Source: Acidobacteriota bacterium (GTDB lineage Bacteria; Acidobacteriota; Terriglobia; Acidiferrales; UBA7541). Taken from it: DNA of 64,000 bases. The notes under the pieces are model-generated. The model was not told the DNA's origin and did not search any database. It worked only from the letters and a program-made list of their open reading frames with translations. Location: positions 186,001 through 250,000 of the forward strand of contig JABCZR010000002.1 of NCBI GenBank assembly GCA_013289585.1. The letters run 5' to 3'. The translations under genes were made by a program, and so were the position numbers. How positions within the stretch are numbered: position 1 is the stretch's first letter; the number at the start of each line of letters is the position of its first letter. Positions 19,202 through 28,600 of this stretch are shown here, one piece after another.

Positions 19202-20329
19202 TCAAGGGCGGGGCGTGGAAGTGGCAGAGGCGCTGCGTGCGAGCGACGCCGCGAGGGCGTCGAAGCCCAACTGGCGATTCAGGTTGCGGCGCGCCCCGGC
19301 GTAAAGTTCATCGAATCCGGCAATCGCGCGAAGAACCCACGCGGAGTCCACGGATTTGCTCAGCGATTCCAGTTCCCTCGCGAGCGGCAAATTGCGGAGA
19401 ACCGGCTCGTTGACCTTGGACGTGAGTTCGAGAAGATCGGTGAGCAGGCCGTAAAAAACGGCGATCTGGTCCTCGAAGCTGGAGTCGCGATCTTTGGCGA
19501 GCGCGGAGGTATCGGCAAACAATTGCCCAAAGCCCTGACCGCGCGCGGCGCGTTCCAGGATCCGCAGAGCGTGCTTGCGGCTGTCGGCAACCGCATCAAC
19601 ATCCATTTCCATCGCAAGACCCGGGCTGCCTTCGGCGAGCTGCGCCGCGAGCCGGATTTCGGCGGGCTTGCGGCCGGTTTTTTCCTTCAGGATTTTTTCG
19701 ACAGCTGCTTGGGGCAACGGCGCGAAATGAAATTGCAGGCAGCGCGAGACGATGGTAGGCAGCAGTGAATAGGGAGATGGCGCGGTCAGGATCAGCGTCG
19801 CTGATCCGGGCGGTTCCTCCAGAATTTTCAGAAAGACGTTGGCAACGTCCCACCGCATGGTCTCCGCGCCATCGAGAATGAAGACGCGGCGCCGTCCCAT
19901 GGGCTGAAAGTAGGCTGCGCGCTGGACCGCTCGCAACTGGCCCACGCGCAGCATCGGGCGCGCGACCGGGCTCTTGAGCCGGACAGGGTCGGGCACCAGC
20001 GCCCAGACGTCCGGGTGCGACTGCAGTATAAGCGGCATGCGCTCGACGGTGGCGGCATCGGCGCTTTCGCCTCGCTCCACGAGGCCCTGCTCGATCAGTT
20101 TCTGAGGATCGGCAAGCAGGGCGATGCGCTGGCAGGTGGCGCACTCGCCGCAGAAATCGTCGGGCAAGCGTTCGCAATTGGCGGCCTGCGCAAACATACG
20201 CGCGAGAGTGAATTTGCCCACTCCGCGCGGTCCTGTGAAAAGCAAAGCATGTGGGACACGCTGGGCACGGAGGGCGCCACGCAGCGCGCCTACGAGCCGT
20301 TCGTTGCCAAGAAACGCGGAAAACCCCAT
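19202..20329 (-). CDS. holB: DNA polymerase III subunit delta'
   Basis: The 375-aa protein is a clamp-loader ATPase-fold subunit. It opens with FLGNERLVGALRGALRAQRV, Walker-A-like LLFTGPRGVGKFTLARMFAQ, a zinc module (Cys residues in NCERLPDDFCGECATCQ), and later VFILDGAETMRWDVANVFLK (Walker-B region), ILEEPPGSATLILTA and PTIVSRCLQFHF (sensor-1/SRC motif). Delta' normally has a degenerate P-loop; here GPRGVGKF retains GxxGxGK. It starts four bases after the tmk stop, a conserved tmk-holB pair, so the two are translated from one message. Confidence 0.92.
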   Translation of the reverse strand: MGFSAFLGNERLVGALRGALRAQRVPHALLFTGPRGVGKFTLARMFAQAANCERLPDDFCGECATCQRIALLADPQKLIEQGLVERGESADAATVERMPLILQSHPDVWALVPDPVRLKSPVARPMLRVGQLRAVQRAAYFQPMGRRRVFILDGAETMRWDVANVFLKILEEPPGSATLILTAPSPYSLLPTIVSRCLQFHFAPLPQAAVEKILKEKTGRKPAEIRLAAQLAEGSPGLAMEMDVDAVADSRKHALRILERAARGQGFGQLFADTSALAKDRDSSFEDQIAVFYGLLTDLLELTSKVNEPVLRNLPLARELESLSKSVDSAWVLRAIAGFDELYAGARRNLNRQLGFDALAASLARSASATSTPRP

Positions 20330-20332
20330 ACG

Positions 20333-21037
20333 TTATCGTTCCTCCCCGGCAGGAGTTGAGGAAAGCGCGCCTTCGACAGCGGCGAGGACATCGAGTGCGA
20401 TGTCTTCGGGTTCACGAATGGAATTTTGCGTGGCGTCAAAACACTGGATGGTGGCCCAGGGCACGCTTCTCGATAGGGAGTCGTACATTTCGGCGGCGTC
20501 TTGCAGATGGCGCAAGCTGGATTCCTGCAAGTCCTTTTGCGCAGCCGTGTAGTTACGAGCGGGCTTCAGCGCGACCAGCCTCTGCGCCTCGTGCGGCGGC
20601 ACGCGGAGATACAGGATAAGGCTCTCACGGGGGAGGCCGTAGATCTTGTATTCCAGGTGCTCGATCCATCCGAGAAATTCGGAACGCTTCGCGGGGGGAA
20701 CGCGAGCGGTCTGATGAGCCAGATTCGAACCGATGTAACGGTCGACGAGGACGATTTGGCCGCCGTCCAGCGCGGCTTCCAGTTTGAACTTGGCTTCGAA
20801 ACGATCACCGGCATAAAGGAGAGCCGAAAAGTGCGGGTCGACCGTTTCCAGCGAGCCGAATTCTCCATTTAAGAATTTGCCTACCATCCTGCCGAACCAG
20901 GAATCATATTGCGGGAATCCCGTGGAATAGACGGAGTGGCCGCGCGCTTTGAGGGTCAGAGCCAGCAGCTCGACCTGCGTGCGCTTGCCGCTGCCATCGA
21001 TGCCTTCAACGGCGATGAGTTTTCCGGAGGTGGCCAT
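20333..21037 (-). CDS. tmk: Thymidylate kinase
   Basis: The 234-aa protein begins MATSGKLIAVEGIDGSGKRT with the P-loop GIDGSGKRTQ, then STGFPQYDS, the DR-Y-GSN motif (LVDRYIGSNLAHQT) and the LILYLRVPPHEA strand of dTMP kinases. It phosphorylates dTMP to dTDP with ATP. The family loop is usually EGxDGxGKST; here KRT. ATG 21035-21037 is preferred over an upstream extension that overlaps the divergent yggS start. It is paired with holB. Confidence 0.9.
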   Translation of the reverse strand: MATSGKLIAVEGIDGSGKRTQVELLALTLKARGHSVYSTGFPQYDSWFGRMVGKFLNGEFGSLETVDPHFSALLYAGDRFEAKFKLEAALDGGQIVLVDRYIGSNLAHQTARVPPAKRSEFLGWIEHLEYKIYGLPRESLILYLRVPPHEAQRLVALKPARNYTAAQKDLQESSLRHLQDAAEMYDSLSRSVPWATIQCFDATQNSIREPEDIALDVLAAVEGALSSTPAGEER

Positions 21038-21140
21038 CGCTTTGCGGTCCTGGGAGAAACAGGGACAACGTTCGAAGGTCAGTCTAACCGCAGAGACTCT
21101 GCGCCGCAATGCCGCGCGTGCTAGGATTTTAACTTCGAAC

Positions 21141-21845
21141 ATGACACAGACTTCCGTGCGGGAAAATTTGCTGCGAATTCAAGAAAGAATCGCCAGGGCT
21201 GCGGCGCATGCGGGCCGGCGCGCAGAGGAGATTACCTTGATCGGTGTCTCGAAGACGCACCCGGCAAACGCGATTCGGGAAGCCTATGAAGTGGGCGTAC
21301 GGCATTTCGGCGAAAACCGTGTCCAGGAGTGGGAAGCGAAGCGTGCGGGTACGGAAGGCCTGGCGGCATCGTGGCACCTGATTGGCCATTTGCAAAGCAA
21401 CAAAACGACCCGGGCCGCCAGACTTTTTCACAGCATCGACTCGGTCGATGACATCGCGGTCGCGCAGCGGCTGGATCGCGCTCGGGCCGAGGCGGGCATC
21501 ACGGGGAAGCTGCGCGTGCTGATTGAAGTCCGAGTGGCTCCAGAAGAGACAAAAAGTGGAGTGGAGATCGGAGAGCTGCCAGATCTGGCGGAAAAGATTG
21601 TTGATCTACGAAGGTTGCAGCTAGCTGGACTCATGTGCATTCCCCCATTTTTGGAGGAAGCCGGGCAAGTGCGAGGGTATTTTCAGCGTCTGAGAGTTTT
21701 GCGCGACGGTCTGACAAAGGGATTTGATATGGAGCTCCCCGTCCTATCCATGGGCATGTCCCACGATTTTGAAGTTGCCATTGAAGAGGGCGCGACCGAG
21801 GTGCGCGTCGGCACCGCCTTGTTTGGAACGCGGAGCACCGCGTAA
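21141..21845 (+). CDS. YggS/PROSC family PLP homeostasis protein
   Basis: The 234-aa protein is a single-domain TIM-barrel PLP binder: ITLIGVSKTHPANAIREAYE holds the PLP lysine in VSK, then HFGENRVQEWEAK, WHLIGHLQSNKTTRA, the VRVAPEETKSGV loop, LAGLMCIPPF and the phosphate-binding LSMGMSHDFEVAIEEGATEV. It regulates free pyridoxal phosphate rather than catalysing a known reaction. It is the first gene of a plus-strand run with a DUF167 protein, an M24 peptidase and a DUF6677 protein, and it diverges from tmk. Confidence 0.93.
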   Translation: MTQTSVRENLLRIQERIARAAAHAGRRAEEITLIGVSKTHPANAIREAYEVGVRHFGENRVQEWEAKRAGTEGLAASWHLIGHLQSNKTTRAARLFHSIDSVDDIAVAQRLDRARAEAGITGKLRVLIEVRVAPEETKSGVEIGELPDLAEKIVDLRRLQLAGLMCIPPFLEEAGQVRGYFQRLRVLRDGLTKGFDMELPVLSMGMSHDFEVAIEEGATEVRVGTALFGTRSTA

Positions 21846-21863
21846 TTGTTGGTTGACAACGCC

Positions 21864-22157
21864 ATGCTAGAGACGCAAGAACGAGACGGCGCGGTAAGTT
21901 TTTCCGCATGGGTGCAGCCACGAGCGAGTAAGGATGAGATCGTCGGTGAACTGGGAGGAGCGTTGAAGGTGCGGTTGCGCACGCCTGCTGTGGAAGACCG
22001 CGCGAATGAAGCGCTCGTGGAATTCCTGGCAGAACTTTTGAAAAGGCCGAAGTCCGCTGTTAGAATTCTGAGCGGCGAAAGAAGCCGCAGGAAACGGATC
22101 GAAATCAGCGGTGTGACGCGGCAGCAGATTCTGGACCTGCTGATGCAAGATGCCTGA
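21864..22157 (+). CDS. DUF167/YggU family protein
   Basis: The 97-aa product has the DUF167 pattern: VSFSAWVQPRASKDEIVGE, ALKVRLRTPAVEDRANEALV, EFLAELLKRPKSAVRILSGE, SRRKRIEISGV. The yggS-yggU adjacency seen in many bacteria is kept here, 18 bp apart. The biochemical role is unknown. ATG 21864 is preferred over TTG codons just upstream. Confidence 0.88.
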   Translation: MLETQERDGAVSFSAWVQPRASKDEIVGELGGALKVRLRTPAVEDRANEALVEFLAELLKRPKSAVRILSGERSRRKRIEISGVTRQQILDLLMQDA

Positions 22158-22190
22158 CACAGGCAAACGGGTTCACCTTCAGGCCATGGA

Positions 22191-23381
22191 ATGGATTCCC
22201 TTATGAGCGCGGATATTACCGGCATTCAGAGCGACCTGCGGGCCGCGAAACTCGACGGCTGGCTCTTTTACGATTTTCGAGGACGCGACCCCATCGCGCA
22301 GCACGTCTTGAACCTGCCGGAGGGGATGCGCACCCGACGATGGTTTTATTTTGTTCCGGCAAAGGGAACGCCGAAGAAGCTGGTGCACAAAATCGAGTCG
22401 CAGTCGCTTGCCACTCTGCCGGGAGAGACGCTGCAATACGCGGGGCAGGACGAACTCCGCGAAAATGTGAAGAAAATTCTGGGCCGCGCCCGGAAAGTGG
22501 CTATGCAGTATTCGCCGAAGAACGAGATTCCTTACGTCGCGATGGTGGACGCGGGCACCATCGAATTGGTGCACAGCTGCGGCGTAAAAGTGGTGAGCTC
22601 CGCTGACCTGGTGCAGAAATATGAAGCCTGTTGGACTCTTGAGCAGTTGGAATCCCATCAATCCGCCGGCGTGGCCATCGACCGCATCGTTCGGGAGGCG
22701 TTCCAGCTTGCCGCGAAAAGCGTGCGCGAGAAAAAGACCCTGACGGAATTTGATTTGAAGAATTGGATCCTGAGGGAATTCGAAGCCGCGGGAATCTGGA
22801 CGGAAGAAGGGCCGGACATCGCCGTTAACGCCCACGCCAGCGATCCGCACTACGGTCCCACGTTGGAGTCCGCATCGCCCATTCGCGAAGGCGATTTGCT
22901 GCTGCTGGATGTGTGGGGGAAAAAGAAAACGCCCGGGAGCGTCTATTACGACATCACGTGGATGGGCTACCTGGGCGCGAAAGTACCGGATAAATATGCG
23001 AAGGTATTCGGTGTTGTGCGCGAAGCGCGGGACAAAGCCGTCGACTTGATTCGAAAAAGCATCTCGGCGGGGAAGCCCTTGCAGGGCTGGCAGGTCGACA
23101 AAGCGGCGCGCGGCGTGATTGAAAAAGCCGGCTACGGGAAATACTTTTTTCACCGTACAGGCCATAGCCTCGGAGAAAGAGTTCATGGCAATGGCGTGAA
23201 CATGGACGGGCTCGAAACGCACGACGTTCGGCACCTGATTCCGCGGACGTGCAATTCCATCGAGCCGGGAATCTACCTGCCGGAATTTGGAATTCGCAGC
23301 GAAGTGAACATGTATATTGGCGAACGCGAAGCCCGTGTCACCGGAGCGGTACAAAAAGAAATTCTCCCGTTGCTGGCATAG
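22191..23381 (+). CDS. M24 family metallopeptidase (Xaa-Pro aminopeptidase-like)
   Basis: The 396-aa protein has a creatinase-like N-terminal domain (about 1-150) and a pita-bread M24 domain. The five metal ligands are visible in order: D in LLLLDVWGK, D in VYYDITWMG, H in HRTGHSLGERVHG, E in CNSIEPGIYLPE and E in IRSEVNMYI. It should remove N-terminal residues before proline, or act as a related dipeptidase, in the cytoplasm. The neighbours are yggS-DUF167 upstream and a DUF6677 gene 20 bp downstream. Confidence 0.9.
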   Translation: MDSLMSADITGIQSDLRAAKLDGWLFYDFRGRDPIAQHVLNLPEGMRTRRWFYFVPAKGTPKKLVHKIESQSLATLPGETLQYAGQDELRENVKKILGRARKVAMQYSPKNEIPYVAMVDAGTIELVHSCGVKVVSSADLVQKYEACWTLEQLESHQSAGVAIDRIVREAFQLAAKSVREKKTLTEFDLKNWILREFEAAGIWTEEGPDIAVNAHASDPHYGPTLESASPIREGDLLLLDVWGKKKTPGSVYYDITWMGYLGAKVPDKYAKVFGVVREARDKAVDLIRKSISAGKPLQGWQVDKAARGVIEKAGYGKYFFHRTGHSLGERVHGNGVNMDGLETHDVRHLIPRTCNSIEPGIYLPEFGIRSEVNMYIGEREARVTGAVQKEILPLLA

Positions 23382-23401
23382 GCCAGTTCGAAAAGGAAAA
23401 G

Positions 23402-23818
23402 ATGGCAGACGAAACTTTGGCACCGTTGGCCCCGCCGCAGGATTCGCGGCGCGAAGCGATTGCTTTCCTTATCGGGGCGGCAGGATGGCTGGTGCCGGGA
23501 TTAGGTCACGCCATTTTGAAAATGTGGGGCCGCGCTGCGGCCTGCTTCCTGACCGTCGCGCTTCTGGTCATCCTTGGCGCGGGGATGCGGGGAAACGTTT
23601 TCAATTCGAACGGGAACGACGCCTTCGACCGGCTCGGTTATATTGCCGACCTCGGCGCGGGCAGTTTCTACTTCGTTGCGAGATCGCTGGAAACCAATGG
23701 CGCCGATGTGTCCCACGCCGACGGAGACTATGGAACGCGGTTTCTCGCAGCCGCCGGTGTGTTGAATCTGTTGGCTGCGCTGCACGCCTATGAAGCGGCG
23801 CGGGGACGCAAGGCATGA
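23402..23818 (+). CDS. DUF6677-like membrane protein
   Basis: The 138-aa protein has two hydrophobic stretches near the start (AIAFLIGAAGWLVPGLGHAI and AAACFLTVALLVILGAG) and one at the end (LAAAGVLNLLAALHAYEAA). The WLVPGLGHxxLxxWGR pattern matches a small membrane-protein family, DUF6677 as I recall it, common in Acidobacteriota. Function unknown. Its stop overlaps the next small membrane gene (ATGA), implying coupled translation. Confidence 0.7.
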   Translation: MADETLAPLAPPQDSRREAIAFLIGAAGWLVPGLGHAILKMWGRAAACFLTVALLVILGAGMRGNVFNSNGNDAFDRLGYIADLGAGSFYFVARSLETNGADVSHADGDYGTRFLAAAGVLNLLAALHAYEAARGRKA

Positions 23819-24009
23819 TCGCCGCCATCGCGTTCAAGCTCAGTCACCTCCAAGCGATGCTGCTTTTTTCCCTGGTGATCTCCATCGCCTTCGGCTTCTT
23901 GAGCCGCCGGCAGCCCGCCGAACGTGTGAAGTATATCGCGTGGTCCCTCTTCCTTTTTTTGCTCATCGGCGTGGGCATCGGCTGGGCCATGTATCCTTTT
24001 TCGCGTTGA
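23815..24009 (+). CDS. Small membrane protein, 64 aa
   Basis: The product has two hydrophobic helices (QAMLLFSLVISIAFGFL and YIAWSLFLFLLIGVGIGWAM) joined by a charged turn SRRQPAERVK. It begins inside the stop of the DUF6677-like gene (ATGA), which supports it being translated. No family is recognised; it probably partners the preceding membrane protein. Confidence 0.65.
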   Translation: MIAAIAFKLSHLQAMLLFSLVISIAFGFLSRRQPAERVKYIAWSLFLFLLIGVGIGWAMYPFSR

Positions 24010-24074
24010 AAGCACGCGATTTTCGCGGATGAATTGACAGAAATTTTCCGCGGATGCTATTGTCAATAGAACAG

Positions 24075-24149
24075 GCCGAGGTAGCTCAGTGGTAGAGCAG
24101 TCGATTCGTAATCGACAGGTCGTGGGTTCAACTCCCACTCTCGGCTCCA
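24075..24149 (+). tRNA. tRNA-Thr(CGT)
   Basis: A full cloverleaf can be drawn: acceptor GCCGAGG with TCTCGGC (last pair G-T), D stem GCTC/GAGC, anticodon stem GTCGA/TCGAC with loop TTCGTAA (anticodon CGT), variable AGGTC, T stem GTGGG/CCCAC with loop TTCAACT, discriminator T and an encoded CCA. It reads ACG codons. Confidence 0.96.
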
Positions 24150-24469
24150 CTTTTCAAAGGGTCCAACGGTGGCGCCTCACTGAATGCGTAATTCTTCATT
24201 TTGCGTAAGCTGCATCTAACCGTCTGCAAAAAATGTTGCTGCGAATGCGCGTTAAAGCGCATCTAAGACAAGTGCGATCCGAAGATGACGGTTTAGTTCG
24301 CGCGAAGCGCGTTCAACGCCAAGCGAATCCCGAGAAGTATCAATCTCAGCCGCTGCACGGAACTTTATGTCACAGGAAAGGGAATGTCTAAACACCGGCC
24401 AAGTCCGTCGAATTGCGTCCATCGACTACTTACTCGATTCGGCCAGGCAGCTCTGAGGCGGAATTTCTC
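24150..24469. other. Intergenic region after tRNA-Thr
   Basis: No gene is supported in these 320 bases. One perfect hairpin is present: ATGCGC (24245-24250), loop GTTAAA, GCGCAT (24257-24262). I see no attachment-site duplication of the tRNA 3' end and no integrase gene nearby. Confidence 0.5.
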
Positions 24470-25582
24470 ATGTTCAAAAAGTGTCAGGCCATCCGGAGAA
24501 CATTTGCACTAAAGGGTGCGCCCTCAACAATTTTCTCACGCCGCTCGAAAAAGCTGTGGCTTCTCCTTGCCATAGCTCTTTTCTCGCTGACGAATACCCC
24601 GCTGCGCGGTCAACAAGGCGCGCCCATCTCCGTCGACGTCAAGGCCGTGAACTTGTTCGCCACCGTCCGCGACAAGCACGGAAAACTCCTCCCCAATTTG
24701 ACCAAGGATGATTTTGTCCTGGACCAGGATGGCCATCCGCAAACGATCACCTATTTTGTTCACGAATCCGATCTTCCGCTGACGCTCGGCTTGCTGGTGG
24801 ATACCAGCATGAGCCAGCGGCGCGTTCTCGATCAGGAGCGCACCGCCAGCCGCTCTTTTCTCGAGCACGTGCTCCGTGAAGACAAGGACAAAGCCTTTCT
24901 CATCCACTTCGACCACGAAGTCGAGCTCCTCCAGGAGCTGACTTCTTCTCGACAGAAACTCGAAGCTTCTCTCAATCAGCTCCAAACGCCGCAATTCTCG
25001 CAGGCAGGCGGAGGCGGTTCGTCCGGCGGTGGCCGCGGTTCCCATGGCCGGGGCGGTGCCGGCACGTTACTCTACGACGCGGTTTTTCTTGCCTCCGATG
25101 AATTAATGAAGAAACAGCAAGGGCGCAAAGCGCTCATCATTCTTTCCGACGGCGTCGATCACGGCAGCAAGGAAACTTTGCAGCAGTCTATCGAATCAGC
25201 GCAGCGCGCGGATACCCTTGTTTATTCCATTCTTTTCGCCGACAAGGAGGAATTCGGAAACGGCGGTGGTTTCGGCGGCCCGCACATGGGCGGAAGAGGC
25301 GGTGGCGGCTATCCCAGGCGCCCCCAGGAAACACGACCCGACGGAAAGAAAGTCCTCGAGCAGATTTCCAGGGAAACGGGCGGCCGTTTTTTTGAAGTTT
25401 CCAAGAAGCAGACGATCGACCAGATCTACTCCGCCATCGACGAAGAACTACGCACGCAGTACAGCCTCGGCTACACTCCTGATAAAGCAGAAGCCTCTGT
25501 CGGTTATCACAAGATCCATCTCGTCACCAAACAGAAAGATCTCGTCGTACAAACAAGGGATGGCTACTACGTGGATCGCTAG
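24470..25582 (+). CDS. VWFA-domain secreted protein (acidobacterial TIGR03436 type)
   Basis: The 370-aa protein has an N-terminal membrane/signal segment (LWLLLAIALFSLTNTP) and then the family opening VDVKAVNLFATVRDKHGKLL with LTKDDFVLDQDGHPQTI. The VWA domain starts at LTLGLLVDTSMSQRR, where DTSMS is the D-x-S-x-S metal-ion site, and continues with KALIILSDGVDHGS. Two glycine-rich inserts (one after FSQAG, one after GNGGGF) interrupt it. The end, LRTQYSLGYTPD and KDLVVQTRDGYYV, is typical of TIGR03436. It is probably an extracytoplasmic binding protein of unknown partner. The ATG at 24470 follows a GAGG at a longish distance. Confidence 0.92.
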   Translation: MFKKCQAIRRTFALKGAPSTIFSRRSKKLWLLLAIALFSLTNTPLRGQQGAPISVDVKAVNLFATVRDKHGKLLPNLTKDDFVLDQDGHPQTITYFVHESDLPLTLGLLVDTSMSQRRVLDQERTASRSFLEHVLREDKDKAFLIHFDHEVELLQELTSSRQKLEASLNQLQTPQFSQAGGGGSSGGGRGSHGRGGAGTLLYDAVFLASDELMKKQQGRKALIILSDGVDHGSKETLQQSIESAQRADTLVYSILFADKEEFGNGGGFGGPHMGGRGGGGYPRRPQETRPDGKKVLEQISRETGGRFFEVSKKQTIDQIYSAIDEELRTQYSLGYTPDKAEASVGYHKIHLVTKQKDLVVQTRDGYYVDR

Positions 25583-25611
25583 TTTCGCGCGGCTGCAAGT
25601 AAGCGCGCAGT

Positions 25612-28600
25612 TCAATTCGCCGGCTTGGTTTGCGGAGTTCCCCCAGGAACAATGCTCCGCACAATCACATACAGCACGGGAATAAACAGCAGATTGAGCG
25701 TCGTCGCGGCAATCATCCCCCCGAATACGGTCGTGCCCACAGAGATGCGGCCCGCGCGGCCCGCTCCACGCGCCAGAACCAGCGGTACCACGCCCAGGAT
25801 AAACGCTAGTGAGGTCATCAGAATCGGCCGCAACCGGATCCGCGCGGCCTCCACGGCGGCATCTACAACGGTCATGCCTTGCGCCCGAAGCTGTTCCGCA
25901 AACTCCACGATCAAAATCGCGTTCTTGCTAGCCAGCCCGATGAGCATCACCAAACCAATCTGGCAATACACATCATTCTCTAATCCACGCAGCGCCTGCG
26001 CGCCAATGGCCCCCAGCAGCGCAATCGGCACAGCCAGCAGCACGATAAACGGCAACACGTAACTTTCGTACTGCGCCGCCAGCGTCAGGTACACCACCAC
26101 CAGTCCGAGCGCGAACAGAATCAACGCTTTTCCCCCGGACTCAATCTCTTCCAGCGACAATCCGCTCCATGCGAACGTCATCCCATTCGGCAACACCTTA
26201 TTTGCCAGCGACTCCATCGCCGCGATGCCTTCACCGCTGCTCTTTCCCGGCGCCGCATTGCCGTTGATTTCCGCCGAGCGGAACAAATTGTAGTGGCTGA
26301 TTACCTGCGGATTCGCAGTCTGCTCGATCGTTATCAGATTACTCAGCTCGATCATTTTCCCCGTGTCCGAGCGCACGTAATACTGCCCGATATCTTTCGA
26401 TTCTGCCCGGAATTTGCGGTCCGCCTGCACATACACCCGATACGAGCGGTTGTTGAAGTCAAAATCATTCACGTACTCCGATCCCACGTACGTTTGCAAA
26501 GTGTCGGTGATTTGTGTCAGCGGCACTTGCAGGCTTTTGGCTTTTTCCCGGTCGATGCGTATCAGATATTGCGGATCGTTCGCCGTGAAGCTGGTGAAAA
26601 GCCCGGCCATGTCCTTGCTCGCGTTGCCCTTCGCCACAAGTTCATTCGCCTTTTCCGCGATTCCTTGAAGCGAATTCCGCCCCAGGTCCTCCAGCTCAAA
26701 CTGGAATCCGCCAAACTGCCCCAGCCCCTGCACCGCCGGTGGATTGAAGGGCACTACGATCGCGCCCTGAATTCCCATTAGCTGCCCGCGCAGCCTTTGA
26801 ATGACCGCCGCGGACGAATGCTCCTTGCCTTTCCGCTGGTCAAATCCTTGGAGATTGGCAAATATCATTCCCCGATTGGGCGCGTTGCCGGTAAAGCTGA
26901 ATCCCGCAATGCTGAAAGCGCCAGTGATTTCCGGCACATGCGAAAGCGTCTCTTCCACTTTGGCGCAAATATCCCGCGTATAGGTCAACGACGCGCCCTG
27001 CGGCGACTGCACGATAAACATGATGTAGCCCTGGTCGTCGTCCGGGATGAACGCGCGAGGCACGCGCTCGTAAACCACATAGGTGCATCCCAGCAGCGCC
27101 ACGAATACCAGAATCGCCGCAAATCGCCAGCTCAGAACCTGTCTCACCGATCTCTGATAAGTATGCGTTCCCGCCTCGACAATTTTGTTGAACGCTTTGA
27201 AGAATCGCCCCTGCGCACGTTCCCGGTGATGCCCCAGAAAAATTGCCGAAAGCGCAGGGGTCAGTGTGAGCGCGTTGAAAGCGGAGATCGAAACGGAAAA
27301 TGCAATGGTCAGCGCGAACTGACGGAAGAGAATCCCGGTGGTGCCCGGGAAAAGCGCCACCGGCACAAACACGGCGACAAGCACCAGCGACGTCGCGATA
27401 ACCGCTCCCGCCACCTCTTTCATGGCCACCGACGCGGCGTTGTGCGGCTCCGTGATGCCCTCGACGATGTGTCGTTCCACGTTTTCGATCACCACGATGG
27501 CGTCGTCAACCACAAGCCCCGTCGCCAGCGTGATGCCAAACAGCGTCAGCGTATTTATGGAAAATCCGAACAGCCTCACGAAGATGAAGGTGCCGATCAG
27601 CGAAACGGGAATGGTGATCGCCGGTATCAGCGTGCTCCGCCAATCCTGCAAAAACAGATAGATAACGATAATCACCAGCACGATGGCTTCGAGAAGGGTA
27701 ATCAGCACGTCCTGGATGGATTCGCCGATGACTGTGGTGGTGTCGAAGGCCACCGCATATTTCAGGCCGGGGGGAAAAGTCTTTGCGATCTCCAGGAGCG
27801 CCGCTTTCGCGGCCTTGTCCACATCCAGCGCGTTCGCGCCGGGAAGCTGTGTAATGGCCAGCCCGATCGCGTCGTGGCCGTTAAAGCGCAGGATCGAGCC
27901 GTAGTCTTCCGCGCCCAGTTCCGCGCGGCCAACATCCTTCAGCCGCACGAGCGTGCCATCCGTTCCCGTTTTCAGAACGATATTTTCAAACTCCGATGGT
28001 TCCGTCAGCCGGCCTATGGCCCGCACGCTGAACTGGTACGCCTGTCCGTTCACCGCCGGCTGCTGGCCAACTTGTCCGGCGGCAACCTGAACGTTTTGTT
28101 CCTGCAAGGCATTCAAAACATTGGTGGCCGACAACCCGCGCTCCGCCATTTTTCCGGGATCCAGCCACAACCGCATGGCATATTTCCGCTCGCCGAAAAT
28201 GATGGCGTCGCCCACACCAGGCACGCGCTTGATCACGTCCTTGACGTACACGTCGATGTAATTGCTCAGGAACAGGCTGTCGTACTGCCCCGTCTCTGAA
28301 TACACTCCCGCGGCGAACACAAACCCCGTCGCCTGCTTCGTGATGATGACTCCGGTATTCCGCACTTCGTTCGGCAGCCGTCCCAGCGCCTGGCTCACGC
28401 GGTTCTGCACGTCCACGGCCGCGAGATCGACGTCGCGCGTCACGTCGAACGTCACGGTGATCTGGCTCGTGCCGTCGTTGCCGCTGCTCGAAGTGATGTA
28501 TTTCATCCCTTGCACGCCGTTGATGGCTTGTTCCAGGGGAATCGTCACCGCGGACTCTACCGTCTGCGCATTCGCTCCGATATAAATGCTGGTGACTACC

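Noticed and set aside
23788-24150. Minus-strand reading frame beginning MEPRVGVEPTTCRLRIDCS
   Set aside because: This is the antisense translation of tRNA-Thr, a known artefact in annotation, followed by the antisense of the DUF6677 gene.
24075-24469. tRNA-Thr as an integration site of a mobile element
   Set aside because: No repeat of the tRNA 3' end and no integrase are visible downstream.
26797-28299. 500-aa plus-strand open frame
   Set aside because: It is rich in R, H and Q and lies fully antisense to the RND permease, so it is a codon-bias shadow.
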